NCBI GenBank assembly: GCA_025765595.1
Contig: JAIVFH010000056.1
Span: 1-64,000, forward strand
Length of the DNA stretch: 64,000 nucleotides
Source: Obelidium mucronatum
Lineage: Eukaryota > Chytridiomycota > Chytridiomycetes > Chytridiales > Chytriomycetaceae
Direction: 5' to 3'
Below the pieces are notes generated by a model. The model saw only the letters and a program-made list of their open reading frames with translations. It made no database searches and had not been told where the DNA came from. Positions 22,061 to 32,486 of the stretch are shown in pieces (position 1 is the first letter of the stretch; every line of letters starts with the position of its first letter). The translations under genes were made by a program, and so were the position numbers.

Positions 22061-22113
22061 TAGTATCCGCCCCTGTCACGGGCGAGACCGGGGTTCAATT
22101 CCCCGTCTGGGAG
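22061..22113 (+). pseudogene. tRNA-Asp(GUC) 3' half (interrupted gene)
   Basis: The anticodon arm CGCCC-CTGTCAC-GGGCG gives anticodon GUC; the T arm CGGGG-TTCAATT-CCCCG contains box B, and TCTGGGA plus discriminator G closes the acceptor. The bases before TAGTATCC do not form the D arm or acceptor; the matching 5' half lies 8.3 kb upstream at 13748-13765. The gene is therefore split in the D loop, separating box A from box B, and should not be expressed unless the element leaves. Confidence 0.8.
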
Positions 22114-22150
22114 GTCTACAATTAGCTTTTGCTTGTGGATGATAGGCAGG

Positions 22151-22595
22151 TAAGGTGAGAACGGGGCGGGGTTGGGGGCGAGGCAGGACTTTCCCCGCAT
22201 CTCTGGGGGTCGGGGTCAGGATTTCCCCGCGCCATGCGGGGCAAGCCTCGGGGCTGTGGCTTACCTCTGGCTGTGTGTGTATTTTAGAAATAAAAACAGA
22301 AAAACTTTTTTTTTTAATAAAATTCCAAAGAAAAAATTTTTTGTTTTTTTTTTTCATAAAATAAATAAAATTCAAAAGAAAAAATCCTAACTACAGTCAA
22401 ATTGCTGCCCGAGAGCATGTAAGTGGCCAAAAATCACACTAAAATGCCAGCTAAATTGGCTTTTTATAGAGATTTTATCTTACCTCGTGGGAGTGCGGGG
22501 AGTGCGAGGCGGGGTTCAAGTCGACCCCTACCCCGGACCCCGGAGCTTTGGGGCAGGGGTGCCCTGCGGGGTGACCCCGCCCCGTTCTCACCTTA
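22151..22595. mobile_element. Non-autonomous hAT-like element (445 bp)
   Basis: Terminal inverted repeats of about 22 bp begin TAAGGTGAGAACGGGG at 22151 and end with its complement at 22595. The flanking TAGGCAGG is duplicated at 22143-22150 and 22596-22603, an 8 bp duplication as made by hAT transposases. The ends are very GC-rich and contain further CCCCGC/GCGGGG palindromes; the middle is A/T-rich. It has no coding capacity. It landed 37 bp past the tRNA-Asp 3' half. Confidence 0.85.
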
Positions 22596-22603
22596 TAGGC
22601 AGG

Positions 22604-23487
22604 AATATATAGTTGGAGAATACAGTTCACATTTTGGTATCTAATCCATGCAACGTTACAGTCTGTTTACAAACTATAACATGAACTATAACATTGCTTG
22701 AAAGTGTCTTTAGCCCAAAATGTAAGTGTTCTATGTGAGAGTAGATGTGTACCTATTATGGCAAGTCGCAACTTGAAATTGCTCCACTCCAACATATCCA
22801 GAGGCACAAGCAAATGATATATCAGTAAGGTAAAAATTCCATCACGTGGACTTCCAGGAGTTCTGGAAGCGCCGAGTGAAACGTCTTCTTGGCGCGCTTC
22901 GGAACATTTTGGAAAACCAGAGCAAAACAGAAATCTTGGTGATTTGGGATAGATAACACATTGTGTTTCAAATCACCAGGTGTGTACTTCAACATATTTA
23001 CTTCACATATACATAATTAAGGGTTTTATGAAATAAACACATTGTGTTCCAAATCACTAGTATCAGAGAACACACACATCAATGTGGTGTAGATGCTGAA
23101 GCAATGGAGTCTCATCTTTGAAGATAGGATCATGACCTGCAACTTGCCTTGCTGTGCAACTCCTGTGGCGTAGCAATAGACTACATTACACAGAAAATCA
23201 CAGAGTGAGTGTTGTGTGGCATTGTTTGGTGGCACTGGTGGACTTGAACCTGGGACCTAGGTGGGCAGAGTTGTAGCCATTGATTGTTGGAAGAAGATAT
23301 TGTAACAAAATGAAAAAAATGTTCTTTTGGACTATTGCAAATTTATTGGGAGAAAGGTGCCAGCTTGATAAGAATTACTGCAGGCTACTTAGAGAATCAT
23401 AGCTCAAGGCATAGGTTCTGTATGCACTACTAATGGGCTGCTCTGAGTAATTAATGTTTTCACTTGTTGTTTCTTATTCAAGGATAT
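22604..23487. other. Non-coding, one tandem duplication
   Basis: No gene is recognised. A segment containing ACACATTGTGTT followed by CAAATCAC occurs twice, at about 22950-22980 and 23036-23061, on an 83 bp period. A diverged inverted repeat lies at about 22845-22915. Confidence 0.5.
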
Positions 23488-23560
23488 GGGCGTATGGCAA
23501 AATGGTTACCGCGCTTGACTACGAATCAAGAGATTCCAGGTTCGACCCCTGGTACGCTCG
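23488..23560 (+). tRNA. tRNA-Arg(ACG)
   Basis: 73 nt. The acceptor GGGCGTA pairs with TACGCTC (one G-T). The anticodon arm CTTGA-CTACGAA-TCAAG gives anticodon ACG, read as ICG. The T arm CCAGG-TTCGACC-CCTGG is perfect, with a complete box B. No intron is seen. It appears functional. Confidence 0.9.
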
Positions 23561-23614
23561 TGTTTTGGATGGCTGGGAAGATATGGGGATTATAGGGTAT
23601 AAACTGGATGTGCC

Positions 23615-23686
23615 AGGTCGTATCCGGATTCGAACCGGAGTTACTGGTATCAAAAACCAGGGTGATGACCACTAAACTATACAACT
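23615..23686 (-). tRNA. tRNA-Gln(UUG)
   Basis: 72 nt on the minus strand. The anticodon arm CTGGT-TTTTGAT-ACCAG gives anticodon UUG. The T arm TCCGG-TTCGAAT-CCGGA is perfect. The acceptor AGTTGTA/TACGACC has six pairs and an A-C mismatch at the first position, unusual for tRNA-Gln but compatible with function. Confidence 0.85.
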
Positions 23687-23699
23687 CTAATTTAGCACT

Positions 23700-25218
23700 G
23701 GACCTGTTCTTAATTACAGCTTATGCCTGCCTGCAATCTAATGTCTCATGATCAGCAGGTTTTATGTGACATGAGCTGATTTTGCACCAGAGACATGTAT
23801 TCATTCACATCATCTCTTTGCAATGCAGGCCGCAACTTGTTGGAGGGCAATGGAGGCACATGAAACTGTGTGACATCCTCCTTGTTTGATAATGAAGTTA
23901 ACAAATATCTCCAAAATCTCTCTAGTGTTTGCACTGATCTGCTCGCCTGTACACAGAACCAGCACCACGCTCAGTCTTTGACAGTTATTATGATGTGTGG
24001 TATTTTGGTTTTCAATAAATCTCATGTGCCCTACATATGAAAAGACTCCTAATCCAATACCTACAACATCCTAACTAAATCTAGTGAACTAAATTGTGTT
24101 TGGAATATAATAAACACAATAGCCCTATTTTATTGACACAATACATTCTCTTATATACCACCTCTGAATTCTAAGGCTGGGGTGCATGGTCGGCTTTTTT
24201 GGGAAACAAGGATGTTCAACTTTTGAAGAAAGACTTGTGAATGGTATTCACTTTATAATTAGAATAAGCGTGTTAGTGAGAAATTGTGTTTTGGAAAATA
24301 CCTGAAACGAGTGTTTCAGACTAACTCTGGGTATATAAGAAAAAGGGTTAAAACTAAAGAGGAGAGAGCATTCCACAAACCAAGTGTGGAATATACACTA
24401 ACCACACACCGTGATCTTTGACTCCTTCTGCAATACAAGTTGTAGATTTTTCAATTCACATCCAGAAGAATGGCTCCATTTACTCCAGCTGGCCCAGAAG
24501 CCAGCATCCACTTTGAGGCCCTCCATCTACATCATTGAATTTTTGAGCTGTTGAAATCTACCATACATGCTAGGCCCAATTCAGCCATTGTTTCAAAGAG
24601 GTTATTGCTGTTGCAGTTTACAAATTTCTAAGGGCAACCTGAAAAAGCTGCTGTTTAATGACCTATCTGATAATCTTATACAGCTAGCTGTTGGTATGGC
24701 TCTGTCCAAGATAAACCTTTCAGCACCAATTCTGGATTTTGCCACCACGGGTTGAATACTGAGCAATTTTCAACAATTAAGGCAATTGATTGCCATTTTT
24801 TTAAATAGACTACCAATTATAATATTGAGCAAATTTGGAAAGGCAAATTCCCAATGTAATAGGGCAGATGGCCGAGCGGTCCAAGGCGCATATGCAACTG
24901 CAAGTATTCCAAATAAACGTGGCTGTCAAAGTAAACAAGTAAAATGGTTTGCAGCTGCAGCTCTTGTTTTTCCTTTACGTCTTGTCACAGAGTTTAGTCT
25001 GAAAATTCCACAAAAGTAATTCATCACATGTACTCTCATGTACTCTCATGTACTCTCAAGGAAAACAAAAATCCATTCACCTCCATGTTATGGTCTAATG
25101 GCTTTACAGGTAATGACAGAGTCAGAAATCTATTGTTTGTTGTGAAAAAAATACAAAATGGGTCAGAGACTATTTGGTAACAATAACTGTGAAATCCATT
25201 TTCTGATTATATCAACCC
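23700..25218. other. AT-rich non-coding DNA with retroelement traces
   Basis: No supported gene. Around 24300-24540 a TATA-like TATATAAG is followed by a short open frame starting ATGGCTCCATTTAC that stops after about 22 codons; it has the look of an LTR and leader remnant. At 24864-24890 GGCAGATGGCCGAGCGG resembles the 5' end of a tRNA-Leu/Ser gene without the remainder. Confidence 0.4.
25027..25056. repeat. Three tandem CATGTACTCT units
   Basis: Exact 10 bp tandem repeat, three copies. With the tRNA-like stretch 165 bp upstream it could be the tail of a short retroposon, but no box B is present. Confidence 0.8.
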
Positions 25219-25338
25219 TAAGCTTGTGCGCGAGCGACGTCCACCGCCCCTTCCCCTGAGAGTCATAAGCTGCCTCTTAGCCATACAACATCTAGCAGCT
25301 GTGATCGTCCGGTGCAGCGTCACCTACCGATTATGACA
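25219..25338 (+). repeat. Partial 5' LTR
   Basis: Only the last 120 bp of an LTR, ending CGATTATGACA. It contains a GC-rich segment (CCACCGCCCCTTCCC) that is absent from the element's own 3' LTR but present in the separate LTR at 46385-46666, so the two ends derive from different LTR variants. Confidence 0.75.
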
Positions 25339-26060
25339 AGTTATTAGCCCAAACAGCTCGGCTTATGTTGTTATGTGCTTTGCGAATGCGCAGGCTGTTT
25401 GGCTTCTCTTTGTTGGTTATATCAAAGCGTTTGATCGTTTGATGTCTCAAAGTTTCAGGTGTTTCCGATGTAGTTATCACTGAGACTGGCGACGCACCGT
25501 GGCGCCCTGATAGATCTGTGATCAGAACAAGTCCTTTGATGTCGTCACCAAGTTTGGTGAACGAGCGCCTTGGGGCGCCGAAGCGGTTGACTTGTTTGTG
25601 GTTTGACAGGACATCGATCATTGCTCCCTAGCGTCGAGTTACGGAATGCTCTGTGGATTTACGATCCTACTGATCATGTAACAAAACGCTGCCGTTTTTT
25701 CGGTAGGTTTGCACCTGCGTGTGTTGTTGCAATGATAGTGGTGTTGCTAAATTTAGAACCACTCGAGAGCAGACCCAACGTCGTCGAACTCATAAAAGAA
25801 TGCTTTCTTTATGTTTTAGTAGTTGTTTATTCAATAAATAGTTATCTCTAAGCTATGTAGTATGCAGAAAAGAGTATATTTGGTTGGATCATTGTGCGTA
25901 ATGATCACGTCCTCAGATGTGACGGCCTGCACCAAAATTGCTTTCGAAAGCGGATTTTGGGTGTTTAGGAGCATTTCTTGTGTTGAGACGATTCCTAGGG
26001 TTCTCGCTATTGTTTGAATTTAACGCCGTCAGACGGCGTTATTGTTCTCCAAAACAAAGG

Positions 26061-27224
26061 ATGTCAAAAGACCAAGACGCAAAGCCAGAGAATAAGCGCA
26101 TCCTCTTGAGTGAAACTAACTATCCAGTATGGAAACGTCTGACGTTGACAGAGATAGGTCAGTTGAACAAAAGAACTCTGGACGCAAAGTTTGTCCCATT
26201 CGTAAACAAACGTGTTCAACCGAACCCGCCGGAGGCGTTGTTGCAGAAACTCGCATTGTTACCAGACGAAAGTGGGAAAACTATAGTGTCTGTTGCCAAA
26301 GAAGAGTCGGATGACCATGGCGACAACAATGACGAAGACGCGGAAGCTGTTGAAGGGGATGAAATCCCATCAGCTCAGACGATCAAAGAGTGGAAAGCAG
26401 TCTACCAGCAGTTCGAACAGTTGGATAAGATCTGGCAGACTCTAGATTGCCACGCAAAGGACAATGCTGATGCGGTTCAGACAACTATGCAAGCCATCAG
26501 AAGTGGATTGACAAGGTCAATGCAAATTTCCTATTCCAGGTTTGCCACTCCTGCTGAGTTATGGGCAGAACTTCAACGTATGAAGGACCCTGCTAATCGC
26601 AAGATGGATAGTTTGGTTGTGGACGCGTATAAGGCTTATATCAAGGAGATTCGCGACGTTGAAGATAAGTGCACCTCTTTGGGTGAAACTCTTCATTTGG
26701 GATTCGACTCACAAAAGAAGGTGCGCTTGCGGTTGGATCATCGATTTGCTCAAGCGGTGATGGCCCTCAAAGTCCAGGAATATCTGTCCATCGAAGAGTT
26801 GGAGCAGAAAATGGTGGATTTGTGGGACAGTTACGTTGAAGCAAACAAACGTAAAGCTCCAGTCGCAAAGGTCACGACCACGCGCCATGCTGATAGAAAG
26901 CAGCAAAGTATGGGCTCCCGACAACAGAAGAACGCTAAGAAATCACAGAAAGTGGCTTTGAAACAACGAAAGTTTCCGAAGTGCGATGACTGTTCTGGAT
27001 TTCAAAACCCAGAGTGGGAATGCGGTTCTTGTTGGGAATGCGGTGATACTGATCACTTCAGTTCTTCGTGTCCTCAAAAGAAGAAACGTTTTAAAACCAG
27101 CGGGGGAGGAGAAAAACCCAAGGGGACTCCCGCAATTCAGTCAAACATGGCAAAAAATGATGTTGGAATCGAACCTAAACATGTCGGTTGGACGCCTGGG
27201 AATGGAATTCTCAGAAACGCTTGA
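26061..27224 (+). CDS. Copia gag (387 aa)
   Basis: Nucleocapsid polyprotein forming the virus-like particle that packages the element's RNA. The start at 26061 (ATG, MSKDQDAKPENKRILL) is chosen because upstream in-frame sequence lacks an ATG-based gag start. Typical of copia gag are the N-terminal NYPVWK motif (Trp-Lys after a Tyr-Pro), a long helical UBN2-like region (QISYSRFATPAELWAEL), a basic linker, and one CCHC zinc knuckle CWECGDTDHFSSSC near the C-terminus. The frame is intact, and identical in the copy at 44033-45196, although pol is broken. A stop separates it from the protease. Confidence 0.85.
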   Translation: MSKDQDAKPENKRILLSETNYPVWKRLTLTEIGQLNKRTLDAKFVPFVNKRVQPNPPEALLQKLALLPDESGKTIVSVAKEESDDHGDNNDEDAEAVEGDEIPSAQTIKEWKAVYQQFEQLDKIWQTLDCHAKDNADAVQTTMQAIRSGLTRSMQISYSRFATPAELWAELQRMKDPANRKMDSLVVDAYKAYIKEIRDVEDKCTSLGETLHLGFDSQKKVRLRLDHRFAQAVMALKVQEYLSIEELEQKMVDLWDSYVEANKRKAPVAKVTTTRHADRKQQSMGSRQQKNAKKSQKVALKQRKFPKCDDCSGFQNPEWECGSCWECGDTDHFSSSCPQKKKRFKTSGGGEKPKGTPAIQSNMAKNDVGIEPKHVGWTPGNGILRNA

Positions 27225-27361
27225 ATGTTTATTGTTCTTTTCTTCTCAAAATTCAGTTTTTCTGGTTGTTTGTGATTGGGTTGTTTTGTTGTTGCTTTTA
27301 AGTAAAATCGCATTGTTGTTTTCCATTGTATTGTTAAGAGACTTTGAAAAAAATGTCACAA

Positions 27362-30300
27362 CTCTACGAAGGGATCTTGGATCCTGGATGCAACAAGACG
27401 CTGATTCCGAATGCAGATTGGTTTGAATCCTTCAAGGAGGTATCGATCAACATTGGCGTCACAAAGAAAGGCACTTGCCTGACGGGTACAAGGCGTTGTT
27501 CATTTCATCATAAATGGGCATAGGATTACAATTCAAGATGCAATTTATTCTGTGGATTGTACTACTACCTTATTTGCCAATGTTGATATACTTGCTAACA
27601 ATCGCGATTGGGAATATAAGGTGGACTTGAGCGGAGCGTTTTTCTTTGACAAGAAGATGCGTCAAGTCTTATTCAACGCGAAATTGGCACCTTCTGGTTT
27701 GAAGATGTTGCAATTCGAGGTTGTTAATCGAGTTTTCGCAAACGCGGTGACGATCAAGGTTGATTCGCGTCTGATTCACCAAAGATTCGGTCACCCAAAC
27801 ACAAAGTACTTGATGGCCATGATTTATCGTGGTTCACTTAATTCAGACCAGTCTAAGTCGATCGTGATTGACGACAAGCATCAATGCGAGTCGTGTGTTG
27901 CTGGGAAATTTAAGTTGGCCAAAGTTGGTTCAGAGTCGGTTGGACTGTAATCAAGGCAACTGGCCCAGGCGAAATGTTACATGCCGATGTTACAGGCAAA
28001 TTCGCGGACGGATTCTATTATAACGGTCAGATGTACCATTATTTTCTAATTGTCGTGGATGATTTCTCGCGTTTCTCCTTCTTAAGGTTACTTCAACGCA
28101 AGTCGCATGCCTTAGCCGAACTACTGGTAGTGATGGCTTTAATTGATCAGACCGTGCAAAGACCAGTTCAGGTTTTGCGGATGGACAACGGGAAATTGCA
28201 ACCTACAATCGCTTCATAGAAATCTGCGAAGTTAGAGGGATTACGGTTGAGACCATTGTGGTGGATTATCCACAGTTGCTGAGCAGACTATTGGTCATGT
28301 GAAGAATATGTCTCGGACAATTCATATTCACGCGTTGTTCTCCAAAGAGCTCTGGGGATACGCAGCCATCATCGCTAACGATTTACGTTATTTATGGCCA
28401 AACCAGCACAATGATATGGAAAGTTTGTTCTTGTGCTATTATGGCATAAAACCTGAGATAGGTCATCACTGAGTCTTTGGGTGTAAAGTTCTTGTGCCTG
28501 TCTTCAAGAAGGGCAAGAAGGGAGAATTGTCAGCGGATGTAGCTACAAAGATTTACGTTGGACATCACATTCCGTCGATTATAAGATGCATCAACGATCA
28601 TGGAATGCTGAGTTTTCACAGATTCCAAGATTTCCAAAGTTGAAGTCTAAGACCGGACGCATCAAAGACAAGATTACTGAGTTGCAATTGCCGGAGGAAG
28701 CTCAGGAAGTCCTTACTGCAGAAGGAGAAAGGGATTTTCGCTCGGAGTTAGACGATACGTTAGCTCAAGCGGTAAATCTGCGCAAATGAAGTTTATTAGA
28801 AGTCAACCTGCCTGAAGAACAGGGGGAGGGAGATTCTGATAGCCCGACACGAAGTGAGAGTCCTAGCATTATCCGTCAGTCGCGACGTAAACGTGCAAAG
28901 GATATGCTGAGGAATCAGGTAGCGAAAGCAAAGATTCTCAGGAAGTAGACGAGGATTCTTCATCGGATTACGAGGACTCTCCCGAGAACCTAGGCTATCA
29001 TGCTATGTTCTGTCAGGCAGAGGTAATCAAAGGAAGAGATCCGATTTGAGTTAGTAAGAATACCCGGCGACTCTTGTATATATTGCTTGAATGCGTCAAG
29101 TAAGTTCCCAAATGCTACTGAGTACAGGCTTGGATTGGGATGGGAAGATTCCCTTAAGACATAAAGATGTATACTTGACGGGGAATGTTAAAGAATGGTT
29201 GGATGCAGAAGGCGCGGAGTACGCGAATATAGCAAATCATAGTACACACAATGAAATGCTTGAGCGTGACGTGCCTTCTGGAACGGAGATACTCCCTACT
29301 CAGAAAATCTACGCTGTGAAGAACGGGAAAGATTTGCCAGAGGGTAAGGTGGAGAAGTTCAAGATGCGCGAAGTAGTGCGAGGCGATTACCAGAAATATG
29401 GGGTCAATTTTGTTGAGAGGTATTCCCCGGTAATCAAACTGACCACATTACGGTTCTTGATAGCGACAGCTGCCTGGTTTGGACTTGGTCTATTCCTAGC
29501 AGATGCTGTGGGTGCGTATTTGAATGGAGTTCTGGACGTGATAGTCTATGTTTGACTGCCCCCGAGTTACAAGTAGAAAGGAGTAATTTGGCGTTTACTC
29601 AAAGGTTTATACGGCTTGAAGCAAGCTGGTTTACTTTGGTATCGCAAGTTATGCTCAATCCTTGTCGAACTTGGTTTCTTGCAAACATTCGCGGATCCTT
29701 GTTTATTCGTCAAAGTCGTTGATGGATTTACGATATGGGTCGCGTTTTATGTTGATGATATTCTGATTGTCTGTCACGAATCAATTGTGGAGTCAATTGT
29801 CGCTGCGTTGAAGTCAAAAGTTGACGTCAAGTATCAGGGCCGTTATGAATACCATTTGGGACTTGAACTAGAGTATGCGTCAGATCAAAGTTATATCTTC
29901 ATGCATCAGGCAAAGTACATGGAGCGTATCTTGAAACGATTCAAGATGGAGAAGTGTAGTGGGATCACTACCCCATGGAGACTAGCGCTGATTATTCTGT
30001 TCAAAAAGATGATGAGCAACCCTTGGATGCGTCAAAGTATGACTACAATGCGCTAATTGGTAGTATCATGTATCCCTGTGTTGTAAGTCGATTGGACATG
30101 TCGTTACGTGTAAGCTTGTGGGCACGTGCGCTCGCGAAGCCAACTCTGCGTCATTGGAAGGGTGCCAAACATATTCTGAAATATGTGAAGCATACTTACG
30201 ATTTGGGCATTGTATATTTCCGTGTGCCAAATCCCGTTCCAAAGCAGATCCATTTCGTTGAATTAACGGACGCGTCTGAACCGGACAGTGCAAGCAGGAA

Positions 30301-30770
30301 AGCTCAAACCTGTTGGATTTTCAAGTTTATGGGAAAATCTCCGGTGTCGTGGAGGTCTTGTAAGCAAGGACTTGTTACTGTGGATCAAACTGCAGCTGAA
30401 CATGTTGCTTTCTATCAAGGATCTCTGGAAGTTCCTTACCTGTTGGACTTGTGCAAAGATTTGAATATTGATGTGACAACGCCCTTGGCTATGTTCAGTG
30501 ACAGACAATACAGCTTTTGTTGAGCGAGTGCGCGAGAACAAAAGAACTGAAGCTAGCAAGTGGATGAACGGAAGGTATTGGAAGGTGCGGGAATTCTACG
30601 AAAAAGGTGTGATTGATTGCAATCACGTTCCCGGCCCTTTGAACGATTCTGATATTGGAACCAAGCCGTTGGTCTGCCAAATCTTTGTCGGTCATCGAAG
30701 ACGTACTGGTATGACATATTTACGTGTTCTCCATGGAGAAGCGACTGAGAAACAGTTAGATGGTTGTTGA
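27362..30770 (+). pseudogene. Copia pol, frameshifted (plus copy)
   Basis: Domains in order: a protease remnant with ILDPGCNKTLIP in place of the usual DSG site (about 27362-27480); integrase zinc region HQRFGHP and CESC (27552-27950) and catalytic core VDDFSRF, RMDNG (27974-28480); reverse transcriptase (29091-30000) with the FYVDDILI active site; RNase H with ELTDAS and TAAEH (30000-30770). It is broken by stops near 27950 and 29555, a frameshift at about 28195, a 10 bp deletion near 28275 found only in this arm, and a 4-base repeat (GACA) near 30500. It cannot encode an active polyprotein. Confidence 0.85.
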
Positions 30771-30874
30771 CCATAGTTTGCTCGGATGTTGTATCGGGGG
30801 AGTTTATCTAGACAGGCAGCTTTAATTGAAGTCTATTTAAATAAAGTCCGGTTTATTGTTCAGAACTGGGGGAG

Positions 30875-31148
30875 TGTTAGAATCTGTAGGCGTGCGGAGC
30901 ATGGCCTTAGAGTTCTTAGGAAACACCCCTGTGTTTCAGAATTCTGAAGGTATAAATAGGAGGAAATGTCCTTCACCGGAAAAGGGACGAACATGCGGAG
31001 AAGTGTCCACGTGCGAGATACTTCACCCTTGTCGCTTCTGCGGATGTAAGCTTGTGTGCAAGCGACGTCCACCACTAAGCTGCCTCTTAGCCATACAACA
31101 TCTAGCGGCTGTGATCGTCCGGTGCTGTATCACCTACCGATTATGACA
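30875..31148 (+). repeat. Copia 3' LTR
   Basis: 274 bp, TGTTAGAATC...TTATGACA, preceded by the purine tract AACTGGGGGAG. It contains TATAAATA near 30950, a plausible promoter. It ends 78 bp upstream of the tRNA-Ile gene. Confidence 0.9.
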
Positions 31149-31226
31149 GCATCCTATCTTGGACATGCTCAGTAAGTATAAATAGAAGTAACAATCCTAT
31201 ATGACAGCATGAAACCCTAACCCTGT

Positions 31227-31300
31227 CCTCCATTAGCTCAGTTTGTTAGAGCATGGTGCTAATAACGCCAAGGTCACAGGTTTGATCCCTGTATGGAGCA
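31227..31300 (+). tRNA. tRNA-Ile(AAU), copy 1
   Basis: 74 nt; anticodon loop CTAATAA (AAU, read as IAU) and a recognisable D arm (TAGCTCAGTTTGTTAGAGCA). The T arm is ACAGG-TTTGATC-CCTGT. The acceptor has six pairs with a C-C clash at the first position, so function is uncertain. Identical copies lie at 39947-40020 and 46233-46306. Confidence 0.8.
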
Positions 31301-31432
31301 ATCTATGACCATGACCATCAAGATGTCAAGGGAGCGTAAGAAATGTGCTGTGTTTTGTTCTTCATTGCTCAAACTCAAAATACGGTTTTGCAATCTGTAC
31401 TAAAATAAAAACTTACTCTTTGGAATTCCAAA

Positions 31433-31888
31433 TCAGCAAAGAAGACTCCAGCATAAGCCCGAAAAATTTCCACAGCGTTCAGCTCCATGATTCTGAAACA
31501 TACATTTAACAGACACCATCTTTTTCATCTCTGCTTCTTCTTCTGCATTGCTGCTCAAAAGGTTGATGGCACGTTGCTTCTTTTTGGGATGAGCCTGAAC
31601 TTCTTCTTCATCATCCAACACATCCTCATCATCCTCAACTTCATCTTCCTCCTCAACTATGTTCTCCACACTACGCTTCTTTCTGTGTACTACAGGCTCC
31701 ACCACCTCAATTTTATCATCATCATCTTCAATCACCGTTGTTTGAACCTTCTTTCTTTGCTGGACTGGTACCTCCTCTTCCTCCTCCTCCCCCTCCTCCT
31801 TCTCCTCTCCCTCCTCCTCCTCCTTCTCTTCTTCCTCTTTAGCATCAAGCTCATTTTCTCCACCATCAACATCTCCAATCTCATCATC
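31433..31888 (-). pseudogene. Acidic Glu/Asp-rich protein fragment, copy 1
   Basis: An open frame of about 150 codons, very rich in Glu, Asp and Lys (runs of GAG/GAA), with VHRKKRSVEN and HPKKKQRAINLL basic patches and two Cys near the end. An in-frame TGA interrupts it upstream. Such composition is common in nuclear chaperone-like or gag-like proteins, and I do not recognise the family. Sequence further upstream (31930-32486) continues acidic stretches on the other strand without a clear exon structure. Copies lie at 39359-39814 and 45912-46100. Confidence 0.45.
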
Positions 31889-32486
31889 TCAATCAGCTTC
31901 AGACCCTTCAGGTGCATTGTCAAGTGGTGTTAACTCACCTTCTGAATTGTCAGCATCTGTCAACTTTCTGTGAGCTTCTGCTTAAGTCTTTAGGGTAGCC
32001 TTGAGATTGGCAATGCTATTGACAACTATGGACTGTCACCACAAATGACCATTGGAGACTGGGACAACAATGGATCTGACAAAGAGCGAGTGCCTCTTGG
32101 AGAGGGAAGTGACATGAGTGCAGCCAGTGACACCATTGGCCAGGACAATGACAGTGACACTGATTCAGAAGAAGAGGAATGGATTGAGTGTGTCTGCACT
32201 TTGACAGAGGATGTCAGTTTGATGTTGTGGTGAGTCAGTATACTTGCTGGAGCGTCTCTCTGATTCGCTGTCATAGTTGTGATGTTAACAAGCGCTTCAA
32301 AACTTTAAGTAAACTGCCAATGGCAATTTGAATACTCCTCGCTTTTGGCCGTGCCCTCGGTGTGACGATGGAGGGGATAACCCCTTTGTCCCATGGGTTT
32401 CATCAGGAAGAAACAGTTGCGTGTCTCTCCTCATGATGAGTGCAATAACAATGCAGCGGAATGCAAGTCAGCCAGAAGATGCAAAC

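Larger units (their letters stand above)
25219..31148 (+). mobile_element. Ty1/copia retrotransposon, plus-strand copy (dead)
   Basis: Order: partial 5' LTR (25219-25338), leader, gag, protease, integrase, reverse transcriptase, RNase H, polypurine tract (30861-30874), full 3' LTR (30875-31148, TG...CA). Integrase before reverse transcriptase defines copia order. Several frameshifts and stops break pol. The leader 25346-26060 has no conserved open frame. Nearly all of it is repeated in reverse at 40099-45911. Confidence 0.9.
25346..32486. repeat. 7.1 kb inverted duplication, left arm
   Basis: Reverse complement of 38761-45911. By eye only a few substitutions, a more diverged patch near the outer end, and one 10 bp deletion (near 28275) distinguish the arms. 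It includes copia internal sequence, 3' LTR, tRNA-Ile and the acidic-protein fragment. The boundaries fall inside unrelated sequence, so this is a segmental duplication and not two insertions. Confidence 0.9.

Noticed and set aside
23222..23275. tRNA-like sequence (GACTTGAACCTGGGACC, minus strand)
   Set aside because: The T arm does not pair and no anticodon arm is present.
25331..25621. Antisense ORF in the copia leader (also 45636-46100)
   Set aside because: Not conserved with any coding signature; in the right copy it fuses artificially with the acidic fragment.
31205..31226. Telomere-like CCCTAACCCT
   Set aside because: Only one and a half units, next to a tRNA gene, with no array.
31487..31933. 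Leu/Phe-rich plus-strand ORF and Arg-rich ORF (also mirrored at 39314-39760)
   Set aside because: Shadow frames of the Glu/Asp-rich GAG/GAA runs on the other strand.
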